A stretch of 64,000 nucleotides of DNA from Mesorhizobium sp. (GCF_005063415.1 NZ_SUEG01000007.1:17989-81988), one strand, 5' to 3'. Positions 52,856 through 61,694 are shown, counted from the stretch's first letter. Translations and numbers: made by a program. The notes: a model not told the origin generated them from the sequence alone.

Positions 52856-53956
52856 TCAGGCCGCCTCGGCCCTGAGCCATTTCTTCAGGCCGTCGACATC
52901 GCCATTGCTGACGCAGGCCGCAACCCTTCTGCCAACTGCCGCGCCGAACTTGTAGCCGTGGCCGGAGCAGGCCGAGACGACCAGGCATTTGCCTTTGCGG
53001 TGGGCCAGGAACTTCTCGGCGGTGAAGGTGTAGGCGCAGGTGACCACTTCGGTGACCTTGTATTCCTCGATGCGGGCAATCGGCGGCGAAAACAGGTTGC
53101 GGATCGCCTCACCCTCGCCCGGCACCGGCTGGCGGTTCCAGTCGGCATCGCTGGTCGGCGCCCTGTGCAGGCCCGAGCCGAATTTCATGCCGGCGCCACC
53201 TGTCGGCGGGATTGCATAGCCGTCGACGCTGCCGCCGATGTCGAGGACAACGGATGCAGCCTGCCAAGCTGCTTTCAGATCCGCCGGCGGTTCGACATAG
53301 GCGAGCGCGGTGCGCCAGGTTTTCAGTTGGCCATCCAGCTCCGGGAACAGCTTTAGCACCCAGGCACCGGCAGCGACGATGATCCGGTCGGCCTGCATCG
53401 TTTCGCCGCTCGCAAGCACGACATGTCCGACGTCGGAGTCGATCTCGACCACCTTACTGTTTTCGTAGACATTGGCGCCGTTCTCGCGCAGCCATCGGGC
53501 GAGGCCCCAGGCGATCTTGCGGCAGTGCAACGCGCCGCCGTCCGGTGAAAAATAGGCATAGCGGAACGAACCGGGCTGCAGGAACGGCCAGCGTTCAACC
53601 GCGGCGTCCGGTTCGAACAAATCGAACGGATAGTTCCCGGCTTCCATGCCTTCGCGGTATTCCTCCGCCTCATCTCCCGGCTCCCGCGAAATACAGATGA
53701 AGCCGCGCGGATCGAGATGGCTTTCGCCGAGATCGGCCCACATCTCATCCCATGCTTCATAGGCCTCGGTGATCAGCCGGCCGTAGCCCGTGCCAGCCCG
53801 GTAGGCGCGGCGGATAATGCGATGATGGTCGCCCGACGCTGCAAGCGGATTGGGGATCGGTCCCTGCTCGACGATCGAGACGAGGTGCCCGGCCTTGACC
53901 AGCGACCACGCTGTGGAAAGCCCGGCAATGCCTGCACCGACCACGATCACATTCAT
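52856..53956 (-). CDS. FAD-dependent amine oxidoreductase, sarcosine oxidase-like
   Basis: A 366-residue DAO-family flavoprotein. The FAD-binding GxGxxG is in VIVVGAGIAGLSTAW. 'HHRIIRRAYRAG' and the later 'TCAYTFTAEKF' resemble monomeric sarcosine oxidase, where the corresponding Cys binds FAD covalently. The end 'CSGHGYKFGAAVGR' matches that family too. It oxidises secondary amines or N-methyl amino acids in related enzymes; the substrate here is not known. Divergent from the P450 gene with a 96-base gap. Confidence 0.85.
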   Translation of the reverse strand: MNVIVVGAGIAGLSTAWSLVKAGHLVSIVEQGPIPNPLAASGDHHRIIRRAYRAGTGYGRLITEAYEAWDEMWADLGESHLDPRGFICISREPGDEAEEYREGMEAGNYPFDLFEPDAAVERWPFLQPGSFRYAYFSPDGGALHCRKIAWGLARWLRENGANVYENSKVVEIDSDVGHVVLASGETMQADRIIVAAGAWVLKLFPELDGQLKTWRTALAYVEPPADLKAAWQAASVVLDIGGSVDGYAIPPTGGAGMKFGSGLHRAPTSDADWNRQPVPGEGEAIRNLFSPPIARIEEYKVTEVVTCAYTFTAEKFLAHRKGKCLVVSACSGHGYKFGAAVGRRVAACVSNGDVDGLKKWLRAEAA

Positions 53957-54052
53957 GAAACCGTCCTTCCGCAACCGCTTCGGCGGCTCACCTCTCGGGA
54001 GGGCCAACATACGGTCTGGCACCAGACTGGCAAGCCGCGCTAATGATCTGGC

Positions 54053-55300
54053 ATGACCGAATTGAAGCCGCCCTACCTTGCCTTTGATCCAGCCACACGT
54101 CGCCTGCGGCTCGATCCGCACGAGCCGGCCTTTTTCCAGAATCCATACGAGGCCTATGCCTTCCTGCACGGCGCATCGAACGCCTTCGTCTGGGAAGAAT
54201 TTGGCTTCTGGTGCTTTGGCGGCTTCGACGACGTCAACCGTCTGCTGCGCGATCGCCGCTTCGGCCGGCAGAACCCGGCCGGCATTCCGGACAGCCGGGG
54301 CATCGGCCAGGACCGCACGCATCTCAGCGCCTTCGACGGCGTCGAGGCCAATTCGATGCTGGAGCTGGAGCCGCCCGTCCACACACGGCTCAGAACGCTG
54401 GTCAACCGCGCCTTCGTCTCGCGCCAGGTCGAGCGGCTCAGGCCGCGCGTCGAGGCGCTGGCCAATGAATTGATTGACCGTTTCGAACCAGGAGGAGTCG
54501 ACCTGCTGCCGGCGTTCGCCGCTCCCTTGCCGATCACCATTATTGCTGAAATGCTCGGCGTGCCGGTCGACATGGGGCCGCAGCTGCTCGACTGGTCGCA
54601 TCGGATGGTCGCCATGTACATGCATGGCCGCACCCGCGAGACGGAGGAGACAGCCAATCGCGCCGCGCGCGACTTTTCCGATTTTCTGCGCGGCTACGTC
54701 GCCGAGCGGCGAAAGAGGCCGGGCGAGGATCTTCTGTCGCTGCTGATTGCGGCACAGGAGGATGGCCAGAAACTGTCGGAGGACGAGCTGGTATCCTCGG
54801 CCATCCTTTTGCTCAATGCCGGCCATGAAGCAACTGTCCACCAGACCGGCAATGCGGTGCGCTCGATCCTTGCGCAAGGCGGCGACCCGCGCCGCTTCTT
54901 CGCCTCACCGGAAGCAACAGCCGCGACGGTCGAAGAGTGCCTGCGCTTCGACGCGCCGCTGCACATGTTCACGCGCTACGCCTATCAGGAGGTCGAGGCC
55001 GGGCCGGGGATCATCGTCCAGCCGGGAGAGACGATCGGGCTGTTGCTCGGCATGGCCAATCGCGACCCTACTGCGTTTGCCGAGCCCCTCGCCTTGAGGC
55101 CGGACCGTGCCGACCAGAAGAACGTATCGTTCGGCGCCGGCATCCATTTCTGCATCGGCGCGCCGCTCGCCCGGCTCGAACTGCAGGTGTCGCTGAAAAC
55201 CCTGTTCGAGCGCTTGCCGCGGCTCCATCTCGCCGAACAGCCACGCTTCCGCGACAGCTATCATTTCCACGGGCTGGAAACGCTCGCGGTACGCTTTTGA
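54053..55300 (+). CDS. Cytochrome P450
   Basis: A 415-residue soluble bacterial P450. The heme loop is FGAGIHFCIGAPLA with the Cys ligand, the ExxR is in EECLRF, and the I helix reads LNAGHEATVHQ, where the usual acid-Thr pair is Glu-Ala with Thr one step later, as in some macrolide P450s. It would hydroxylate a small molecule with electrons from a ferredoxin not encoded nearby. The substrate is not deducible. Confidence 0.93.
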   Translation: MTELKPPYLAFDPATRRLRLDPHEPAFFQNPYEAYAFLHGASNAFVWEEFGFWCFGGFDDVNRLLRDRRFGRQNPAGIPDSRGIGQDRTHLSAFDGVEANSMLELEPPVHTRLRTLVNRAFVSRQVERLRPRVEALANELIDRFEPGGVDLLPAFAAPLPITIIAEMLGVPVDMGPQLLDWSHRMVAMYMHGRTRETEETANRAARDFSDFLRGYVAERRKRPGEDLLSLLIAAQEDGQKLSEDELVSSAILLLNAGHEATVHQTGNAVRSILAQGGDPRRFFASPEATAATVEECLRFDAPLHMFTRYAYQEVEAGPGIIVQPGETIGLLLGMANRDPTAFAEPLALRPDRADQKNVSFGAGIHFCIGAPLARLELQVSLKTLFERLPRLHLAEQPRFRDSYHFHGLETLAVRF

Positions 55301-55333
55301 GCATTCGATCCGGCAGGCTCAGCCGCAGGGTGA

Positions 55334-55684
55334 TCAAAGCTTGATCACATACTCCTTGCGAGTCGTTTCAAGCACTTCCCAGCTGCCCTTGAAGCCCGGC
55401 CTCAGCACGAAACTGTCGCCGGCCCCGACAGTGCGCGCATCGCCGCCGTCTTCGGCGATCACCGAGACCCCTGAAAGGATGTGGCAGAACTCCCACTCGT
55501 CATATTCGATGCGCCATTTGCCTGGCGTTGCTTCCCATATGCCGGCATAGAGGCCGCCGTCCTGCTCCTCAACATTCCAGGTGCGGAATTTCGGATCGCC
55601 CGAAATCAGGCGATCCGGCGCCGGTGCGCCAAGCTCCGGTTCGACGGTGTCGACGCCGACGGAAAGAAATTTCGGCCTGGTCAT
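55334..55684 (-). CDS. Cupin domain protein (DUF861-like)
   Basis: A 116-residue single cupin, related to (S)-ureidoglycine aminohydrolase-like proteins: 'WNVEEQDGGLYAGIWEATPGKWRI', 'EWEFCHILSGVSVI' and 'VGAGDSFVLRPGFKGSWEVLE'. The ATG at 55684 lies inside the end of metY, which suggests coupling. Function unknown. Confidence 0.8.
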   Translation of the reverse strand: MTRPKFLSVGVDTVEPELGAPAPDRLISGDPKFRTWNVEEQDGGLYAGIWEATPGKWRIEYDEWEFCHILSGVSVIAEDGGDARTVGAGDSFVLRPGFKGSWEVLETTRKEYVIKL

Positions 55685-55689
55685 GGCGA

Positions 55690-56970
55690 TCAAACCTTGG
55701 CGAGAGCCTGTTCCAGATCAGCGACGATGTCGTCGACATCCTCGATGCCGACCGAGAGCCTGACCGTGTCCGGCCCTGCCCCGGCGTTGATCTTCTGCTC
55801 GTCGGAAAGCTGGCGATGCGTGGTCGATGCCGGGTGGATGACCAGCGACTTGGTGTCGCCAACATTGGCCAGGTGCGAGAACAGTTCGAGCGCTTCGACG
55901 AATTTGATGCCCGCCGCGTAGCCGCCCTTCAACCCGAAGGTGAACACCGCGCCGGCGCCAAGCGGCGAGTACTTCTTCTGCAACGCGTTGTTCTTGTCGC
56001 TGGGCAGGCCGGGATAGGACACCCAGGCGACCTTGGGATGGTTGGAGAGCCATCCGGCGACCGCCGCCGCATTGTCGCAGTGGCGCTGCATCCTGAGCGG
56101 CAAGGTTTCCAGGCCGGTCAGGATCAGGAACGCGTTGAACGGCGAAATCGCCGCGCCGATATCGCGCAGGCCGAGCACGCGGGCGGCAATGGCGAAAGCG
56201 AAATTGCCGAAGGTTTCGTGCAGGACGAGGCCGCCATATTCGGGGCGCGGCTCCGAAAGCATCGGATATTTGCCCGACTTCGACCAGTCGAACGTGCCGC
56301 CGTCGACGATGGCGCCGCCGATCGAATTGCCGTGGCCGCCGATGAACTTGGTCAGCGAATGCACGACGATGTCGGCGCCATGTTCGATCGGCCGCAGCAG
56401 ATAGGGCGAGGCCAGTGTGTTGTCGACGATCAACGGCAGGCCGTGCTTGCGGGCAATGTCGCCGATCTTCTCGATGTCGACGAAGACGCCGCCCGGATTG
56501 GCCAGGCTTTCGATGAAGATCGCCTTGGTCCTGTCGTCGATCTGGCTCTCGAAGGTCGAGATGTCGTTGGTGTCGGCCCAGCGCACCTGCCAACCGAAAT
56601 TCTTGAAGGCGTGGCCGAACTGGTTGATCGAGCCGCCGTAAAGCTTTGTCGCTGAAACGAAATTGTCGCCGGGCTGCATCAGGTTGTGGAAGACCAGCAC
56701 CTGCGCGGCATGGCCGGAGGCGACGGCAAGGCCTGCCGTGCCGCCTTCGAGTGCCGCGATGCGCTCTTCCAGCACCGCCTGGGTCGGGTTCATGATGCGG
56801 GTGTAGATGTTGCCGAACGCCTTCAGCCCGAACAGCGAGGCGGCATGGTCGGCATCGTCGAAGACGAAGGAGGTCGTCTGGTAGATCGGCGTCGCTCGCG
56901 CCCCTGTCGCCGGATCCGGCTTAGCGCCGGCATGGACGGCGAGCGTATTGAAACCGGGCGTGCGGGCCAT
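55690..56970 (-). CDS. metY: O-acetylhomoserine sulfhydrylase
   Basis: A 426-residue PLP enzyme of the Cys/Met metabolism family that makes homocysteine from O-acetylhomoserine and sulfide. The PLP Lys is in DIVVHSLTKFIGGHG, 'TTSFVFDDADHAASLF' and 'IYTRIMNPTQAVLEERIAALEGG' mark the long MetY group. GAGGGAGG precedes the ATG by six bases, and directly upstream of it starts the heptanucleotide tandem repeat. Confidence 0.92.
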   Translation of the reverse strand: MARTPGFNTLAVHAGAKPDPATGARATPIYQTTSFVFDDADHAASLFGLKAFGNIYTRIMNPTQAVLEERIAALEGGTAGLAVASGHAAQVLVFHNLMQPGDNFVSATKLYGGSINQFGHAFKNFGWQVRWADTNDISTFESQIDDRTKAIFIESLANPGGVFVDIEKIGDIARKHGLPLIVDNTLASPYLLRPIEHGADIVVHSLTKFIGGHGNSIGGAIVDGGTFDWSKSGKYPMLSEPRPEYGGLVLHETFGNFAFAIAARVLGLRDIGAAISPFNAFLILTGLETLPLRMQRHCDNAAAVAGWLSNHPKVAWVSYPGLPSDKNNALQKKYSPLGAGAVFTFGLKGGYAAGIKFVEALELFSHLANVGDTKSLVIHPASTTHRQLSDEQKINAGAGPDTVRLSVGIEDVDDIVADLEQALAKV

Positions 56971-56984
56971 CGAAAACCTCCCTC

Positions 56985-57046
56985 AATGGTGAATGGTGAA
57001 TGGTGAATGGTGAATGGTGAATGGTGAATGGTGAATGGTGAATGGC
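56985..57046. repeat. Heptanucleotide tandem repeat (AATGGTG), eight units
   Basis: Eight perfect AATGGTG units from 56985 to 57040 followed by a partial unit. It lies 15 bases upstream of the metY start codon, just beyond the ribosome site. Three units in inverted orientation lie at 57120-57140. Confidence 0.95.
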
Positions 57047-57119
57047 AAAGTCGGCCAGCCCCACCCTGATTGCAAGCGGCTCATATGCCGCCTTGCCCGC
57101 CTTCCAGAAAAATCCTTCT

Positions 57120-57140
57120 ATTCACCATTCACCATTCACT
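57120..57140. repeat. Inverted three-unit copy of the heptamer
   Basis: ATTCACC units in tandem, the reverse complement of the AATGGTG array 75 bases away. They lie immediately after the stop codon side of the CoA-binding gene and could pair with the long array. Confidence 0.9.
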
Positions 57141-57142
57141 AC

Positions 57143-57664
57143 CTACTTCTGGCGAACGCCGAAACTCTGGAACCCCGGGCGCATCAGCGGCTTCTTGGAG
57201 GACAGCACGCCTGAATTGACGCCGGTCCAGCCGATCTCGCCGGACAGCTTGCCATATTCGATCTTGGGGCAACGGTTCATCACCACCTTGATGCCGGCGG
57301 CTTCGGCGCGTGCGGCTGCCTCGTCATGGCGTATGCCAAGCTGCATCCAGATGACCTTCGGCAGCGGATCGAGCCGCAATACCTCGTCGACAATGCCCGG
57401 CACGGCAGAGGAAGCGCGAAACACGTCGATCATGTCGACAGGTCCCGGAACGTCGGCGAGCCTGGCGTAGGTCATCTGGCCGAGGATCTCCTTGCCGGCC
57501 TGGCCGGGATTGATCGGGAACACCGAAAACCCCTTGCCGAGCAGATATTTCAGCACGAAATAGCTCGGCCGCACGTCATTGGCCGACGCGCCGACCATGG
57601 CGATGGTCTTCACCGAATTGAGGATGCCGGCGATATAGGCGTTGTCGTAGGCGTCGTGGTTCAT
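57143..57664 (-). CDS. CoA-binding domain protein (YccU-like)
   Basis: A 173-residue Rossmann-fold protein: 'VKTIAMVGASANDVRPSYFVLKYLLGKGFSVFPINPG' and 'DMIDVFRASSAVPGIVDEVL' are the CoA-binding family signature, with 'VIWMQLGIRHDEAAARAEAAGIKVVMNRCPKIE' at the end. Close to one domain of acyl-CoA synthetases (NDP-forming) but without the rest. Its gene overlaps the broken AAA gene by four bases. Function unknown. Confidence 0.85.
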   Translation of the reverse strand: MNHDAYDNAYIAGILNSVKTIAMVGASANDVRPSYFVLKYLLGKGFSVFPINPGQAGKEILGQMTYARLADVPGPVDMIDVFRASSAVPGIVDEVLRLDPLPKVIWMQLGIRHDEAAARAEAAGIKVVMNRCPKIEYGKLSGEIGWTGVNSGVLSSKKPLMRPGFQSFGVRQK

Positions 57665-58443
57665 GCCTCGTCCTCATACAGCGCTTCGGCGAGAAAACCA
57701 TCTGGATCATTGCAAAAATTGCGCATCATGCGGAAATGGTCGGTATCGCTAAGATCGGTGGGATCGAGCCCGGACCGGCTGATGCGGAACAGCCGCGCGC
57801 CGGGACAGGCCATCAGCAGCGGCGAATGCGTGGCCATGATCACCTGTGCCGTGCCGGACTGGTCCATCCGCCGCAGCATCTTGAGAAGTTCGATCTGGCG
57901 CGTCGGCGACAAGGCGCTTTCGGGCTCGTCCAGGATGTAAATGCCTTGCCGGCGGCAGCGCTCCTCGAAGAACCTGATGAAGCCCTCGCCATGCGACCAG
58001 GACAGGAAGTCGGGCGGCGCCTCATGTGCGTCGATGGCAGCCTGATCGAGATAGCGGGCGACCGAATAGAAGGATTCGGCGCGAAAGAACTAGCCTGCGG
58101 TGACCTTCGGCAGCCAGTGGCCACGCAACGTTGCCGCCAGCGCCGCGCCGCTCTTGTCGATGGCTCGGGAGTGGTCGACCGGCATGTAGCCCTTGCCGCC
58201 GCCAGCTTCATCGTAGCCGGCCAGCGCGCCGATCGCTTCGAGCAATGTCGATTTGCCGGTGCCGTTCTCGCCGACGATGATGGTGATCGGCGTGGTGAAT
58301 TCGAGCTCGAATTCGTGGCCGTGAAAGATCGGCAGGTTCCAGGGATATTTTTCCCAATCGACGACCCGGCCGGGCTCGATCAGGATACGCTTGAGATAGG
58401 GCGCCTTCAGCCGCGTCAGTTGCTTGCGATGAGCCAGAGGGAA
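57661..58443 (-). pseudogene. AAA ATPase of SMC/ABC type, broken by in-frame TAG
   Basis: The frame encodes an AAA family ATPase with N-terminal 'RKQLTRLKAPYLKRILIE', Walker A VGENGTGKSTLLEAIG, a middle part, ABC-like Walker B IYILDEPESALSPTRQ and 'QVIMATHSPLLMA'. At 58092-58090 a TAG interrupts it in the sequence LPKVTAG-stop-FFRAESF; relatives carry Trp there, so TGG to TAG is likely. In addition I find no ATG, GTG or TTG at the expected start. The second half (from 57912) could be translated separately but lacks Walker A. Sequencing error is an alternative. Confidence 0.8.
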
Positions 58444-58448
58444 CCTCG

Positions 58449-58871
58449 TCAGGCCGGCAGCGAAATCGATCCGTCTTCCGCGATCGGAAAAGCCGGATTG
58501 TGCGCCACTTCCCAGACATGCCCGTCGGCATCGGCGAAATAGCCATACCAGCCGCCCCAGAAGGCGCGTTGCGCCGGCTTGACGATACGGCCGCCGGCCG
58601 TCTCGGCCAGCGCCAGCACTGCATCGACCTCGGCGTCGGAGCGGGTGTTGTAGGCAAGGTAGACGGCGGACGGCGCCTTGGAGAAGGTAACGCCCGAATC
58701 CTCTTCGGCGCTTGGGCGCGGAAACAAGCCAAGAATGGCGCCGCCCATCTGGAAGAAGGCAACACCATCGGTGATCCCGGCATGGCGGGTCAGGCCCATT
58801 GCCTCATAAAAGCGCGTGGCGCGCTCGAGATCGTCGGTGGCGATGGTGATGATGGAGATGCGCGGTTCCAT
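58449..58871 (-). CDS. VOC family (glyoxalase-like) protein
   Basis: A 140-residue protein with two beta-alpha-beta-beta-beta modules: 'ISIITIATDDLERATRFYEAMGL' and 'ILKPAQRAFWGGWYGYFADADGHVWEVAHNP' type sequence. Metal ligands typical of the fold (Glu in WEVAHN, first-module His missing) are only partly visible. Nine bases downstream of the crotonase gene. Confidence 0.85.
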   Translation of the reverse strand: MEPRISIITIATDDLERATRFYEAMGLTRHAGITDGVAFFQMGGAILGLFPRPSAEEDSGVTFSKAPSAVYLAYNTRSDAEVDAVLALAETAGGRIVKPAQRAFWGGWYGYFADADGHVWEVAHNPAFPIAEDGSISLPA

Positions 58872-58880
58872 ATCCGCCTC

Positions 58881-59702
58881 CTATTCCTCCGGCCATTCCG
58901 GCTTGCGCTTGCCGATGAAGGCGCCAATGCCCTCTTCCGCATCGCGCGCCAGCATGTTCTCGACCATGACGCGCCCGGTGTAATCATAGGCCTCGGCCAG
59001 CCCCATTTCCGCCTGCTCATAGAAGGCTTCCTTGCCGATCTTGACGACCAGGGAGGATTTGGACGCAATGGTTTGCGCGTATTTGGTGACAATCTGATTC
59101 AGATATTCGCGCGGCACGACGCGGTTGACCAAGCCGAATTCCTTGGCGGTTGCCGCATCGATGGTCTCGCCGGTCAAAAGCATCTCCATGGCGTGCTTGC
59201 GCGAGACGTTGCGCGACAGCGCCACCATCGGCGTCGAGCAGAACAGTCCGATATTGACGCCAGGCGTGCAGAAGGTCGCTTCGTGCGAGGCGATGGCGAG
59301 ATCGCAGCTGGCGACCAGCTGCAACCCGGCCGCCGTCGCCAAGCCGTCGACTTCGGCGATCACCGGCTTAGGATGGCGAACGATCGCCTGCATCAGTGAA
59401 GCGCAGGCGGAAAACGTCTTTTCGAAGAAGGCCCTGCCGCGGTCGGCATCGGCGCGGTGCGTGCTCAACTCCTTGAGGTCGTGCCCGGCGCAGAACACTT
59501 TGCCGGCCGCCCCGAGGACGATGACGCGGACGGACTTGTCGCCCTTGGCGCGGTCGAGTTCCGTCATCAGCGCCGCCATCACTGCAAGCGAAAGAGCATT
59601 GGCCGGCGGATTGGCGAGCGTCAGGCGCAGCACGCCCTTATCCAGCCGGGCGGCGACCGGCCCTTCGGCCACGGCAGGCTTGATGGCGACGATTTCGGCC
59701 AT
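58881..59702 (-). CDS. Crotonase-family protein, ECHDC3-like
   Basis: A 273-residue enoyl-CoA hydratase/isomerase family protein. 'GKVFCAGHDLKEL' and 'GLATAAGLQLVASCD' form the oxyanion hole. Both catalytic Glu of true hydratases are replaced: Gln in AAGLQLV and Gly in FCTPGVNIGLFCSTP. The pattern agrees with the ECHDC3 group, whose reaction is unclear. GGAGGAACG is the ribosome site for ATG 59702. Confidence 0.88.
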   Translation of the reverse strand: MAEIVAIKPAVAEGPVAARLDKGVLRLTLANPPANALSLAVMAALMTELDRAKGDKSVRVIVLGAAGKVFCAGHDLKELSTHRADADRGRAFFEKTFSACASLMQAIVRHPKPVIAEVDGLATAAGLQLVASCDLAIASHEATFCTPGVNIGLFCSTPMVALSRNVSRKHAMEMLLTGETIDAATAKEFGLVNRVVPREYLNQIVTKYAQTIASKSSLVVKIGKEAFYEQAEMGLAEAYDYTGRVMVENMLARDAEEGIGAFIGKRKPEWPEE

Positions 59703-59852
59703 GGGTCGTTCCTCCGCGATTCCGGATCGGTGATCGACTAATCTAGTATGCGGGTCTCGCTTCGTCCAACACCCCGCTTCTGCCATAATGAATGGCTGTT
59801 GCCAGAAACGGCACGCTACGCTCATACAGGCAGCCGCAAACGAGGGACCGAC

Positions 59853-60308
59853 ATGCCTGCCCAAAGCGATCTCAAGCCGGTGCTGACGGCTGCTGATGTC
59901 AACGCGCTGATGGCGACCGTTTTCCCGCAACTCAACGACCAGTTCACCTTCTACGAGGCGTTGGACGTGTTTCCAGGCGGCTGTATCGTGCGGCTCAATG
60001 CCGACGAGCGCCATTTGCGTCCCGGCGGCACCGTGTCGGGTTCGGCGCTGTTCACGCTGGCCGACATAGGCGGCTATGTCTGCGTGCTCTCGCATGCCGG
60101 GCCGGATGCGCTTTCGGTCACCACCAGTCTCAACATCAATTTTGTCCGCAAGGCCGAGGCCGGGCCGATCGACGGCCATTGCCGCATCCTCAAGCTCGGC
60201 AAGAGCCTGATGGTGTTCGATATCGACATCGTCGCCGGCCCGGAGGGACACACGGTAGCGCACGCCACGGGCACCTATTCGATCCCGCCAAGGCCGGAAC
60301 CGGCCTGA
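59853..60308 (+). CDS. PaaI-type hotdog thioesterase
   Basis: A 151-residue hotdog-fold protein, with 'HLRPGGTVSGSALFTLADIGGYV' holding the catalytic-region Gly and Asp, and 'SLNINFVRKAEAGPI' and 'VAHATGTYSIPP' strands. It should hydrolyse acyl-CoA esters. GAGGGACCG precedes the ATG at 59853, about 150 bases from the divergent crotonase gene; a shared acyl-CoA context is plausible. Confidence 0.85.
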   Translation: MPAQSDLKPVLTAADVNALMATVFPQLNDQFTFYEALDVFPGGCIVRLNADERHLRPGGTVSGSALFTLADIGGYVCVLSHAGPDALSVTTSLNINFVRKAEAGPIDGHCRILKLGKSLMVFDIDIVAGPEGHTVAHATGTYSIPPRPEPA

Positions 60309-60361
60309 TGCTTTCTATTGAGTTTTTCGTTGATGTGTATATATGTGCGCATTGGTGACGT

Positions 60362-60547
60362 TTGCTTGAGCGTGACAGCCGCAAAATCGTGAAGCGTCTC
60401 AAGGATGATGGTTTCGAGCTGGTTTCCATACGCGGCTCACATCACAAGTTCCGAAAGGGCGAGATCGTGTTGATCGTTCCGCATCCTGAGAAGGATCTAC
60501 CAACCGGTACAGCTCGCGCCATCGCCAAGCAAGCGGGCTGGACATAG
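60362..60547 (+). CDS. hicA: HicA mRNA interferase toxin
   Basis: A 61-residue toxin with the HicA fold; 'LVSIRGSHHKFRKG' holds the catalytic His, and 'VPHPEKDLPTGTARAIAKQAGW' is the family end. It cleaves mRNA in ribosome-independent fashion in known relatives. The start is TTG at 60362. The AT-rich sequence just upstream (TTGATGTGTATATATGTG) may be promoter and operator. HicB follows after 27 bases. Confidence 0.88.
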   Translation: MLERDSRKIVKRLKDDGFELVSIRGSHHKFRKGEIVLIVPHPEKDLPTGTARAIAKQAGWT

Positions 60548-60574
60548 GCGACCTGAAGCGTCTTGGAGGCTGAG

Positions 60575-60973
60575 ATGAAGAACTATTTCGCGTTGGTCGA
60601 CAAAGATCCAGACAGTGCGTTCGGTATTCGCTTTCCCGACATTCCCGGCTGCTTTTCAGCCGCGGACGAGGCGGAAGACATCGTACCGAATGCAGTCGAA
60701 GCGTTGCAACTGTGGGCGGAGGACATGCCTGTTCCCGAGCCGTCCAGCCACGAGGCGATCGTCGCGCTTGCGGATATACGCAAAGCACTTGCTGAAGGAG
60801 GCTATCTGGTCTCGGTACCACTCATCGACAATGACAGCGCCGTTGTGAGGGCGAATGTAACTTTCGAGCGCGGCGTCTTGCGGGCGATCGACGCGGCAGC
60901 GCGCGACCGAGGCATAACGCGATCGGCATTCCTCTCCAGCGCAGCTCGCAAGGAAATCGAGGCAAAGCACTGA
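60575..60973 (+). CDS. hicB: HicB antitoxin
   Basis: A 132-residue antitoxin. The N-terminal HicB domain (MKNYFALVDKDPDSAFGIRFPDIPGCFSAADE) neutralises HicA, and the C-terminal part (ERGVLRAIDAAARDRGITRSAFLSSAARKEI) is a ribbon-helix-helix DNA-binding domain for autorepression. TTGGAGG precedes the ATG at 60575. Confidence 0.9.
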   Translation: MKNYFALVDKDPDSAFGIRFPDIPGCFSAADEAEDIVPNAVEALQLWAEDMPVPEPSSHEAIVALADIRKALAEGGYLVSVPLIDNDSAVVRANVTFERGVLRAIDAAARDRGITRSAFLSSAARKEIEAKH

Positions 60974-61077
60974 ACTTACCTACACAGGGCCAAAAATCGC
61001 GATGTGGTAAAATCATACCTTTAACTCAAATCCTTGTTTTCATTTAAGTTTATCTTCCGGCAATCATTTCATGCGCC

Positions 61078-61106
61078 TTGACGCGATAACCACCCTCCCC
61101 TATAAG
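61078..61106 (+). promoter_or_regulatory. Sigma70 promoter of rplM-rpsI
   Basis: TTGACG (61078-61083) and TATAAG (61101-61106) are separated by 17 bases, close to consensus. Transcription would begin near 61113, leaving a leader of about 115 bases with a hairpin. Confidence 0.75.
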
Positions 61107-61119
61107 CCGTGACGAAGCA

Positions 61120-61145
61120 GCGGCCCGCAAAGGCCGCCGTTTTGT
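61120..61145 (+). promoter_or_regulatory. Terminator-like hairpin in the rplM leader
   Basis: GCGGCC (61120-61125) pairs with GGCCGC (61132-61137), followed by CGTTTTGTT. It lies in the leader just after the start of transcription and could act as attenuator for the ribosomal protein operon. Confidence 0.5.
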
Positions 61146-61228
61146 TATTGGCGACGGCAAGTGCCTTTTGCCAATCCAAGCAACAAGAAACGCCTTCTTT
61201 TGAAGGTCCGAACAGAAAGCAACAATCC

Positions 61229-61693
61229 ATGGCAACCTTTTCGCAGAAGCCTGCGGATGTGGTGAAGAAGTGGGTGCTGATCGACGCCGAGGGTCTCGTA
61301 GTCGGCCGTCTCGCCACTGTCATCGCCAATCATCTTCGCGGTAAGCACAAGCCCACCTTCACCCCGCACGTCGACGACGGCGACAACGTCATCGTCATCA
61401 ATGCCGACAAGGTGGTGTTCACCGGCAAGAAGTTCACCGACAAGGTCTATTACTGGCACACCGGTCACCCCGGCGGCGTCAAGGAGCGCACCGCGCGCCA
61501 GCTGCTCGAGGGCCGCTTCCCCGAGCGTGTCGTGGAGAAGGCCGTTGAACGCATGATCCCGCGCGGCCCGCTCGGCCGACGCCAGATGAAGAATCTCCGC
61601 GTCTACGCAGGCACGGAACATCCACATGTCGCCCAGCAGCCCGTCACGCTCGACGTGGCCAAGCTGAACGCCAAGAACAAGAAGGTTTCGTAA
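61229..61693 (+). CDS. rplM: 50S ribosomal protein L13
   Basis: A complete 154-residue L13: '[35 protein letters not shown]', '[18 protein letters not shown]' and '[25 protein letters not shown]' are conserved parts (quoted in pieces). It is followed after one base by rpsI, the universal order. The ATG at 61229 fits the family start MATFSQKPA. Confidence 0.97.
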   Translation: MATFSQKPADVVKKWVLIDAEGLVVGRLATVIANHLRGKHKPTFTPHVDDGDNVIVINADKVVFTGKKFTDKVYYWHTGHPGGVKERTARQLLEGRFPERVVEKAVERMIPRGPLGRRQMKNLRVYAGTEHPHVAQQPVTLDVAKLNAKNKKVS

Positions 61694-61694
61694 A

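Noticed and set aside
56985-57140. CRISPR array
   Set aside because: The units are seven bases long without spacers; it is a simple tandem repeat.
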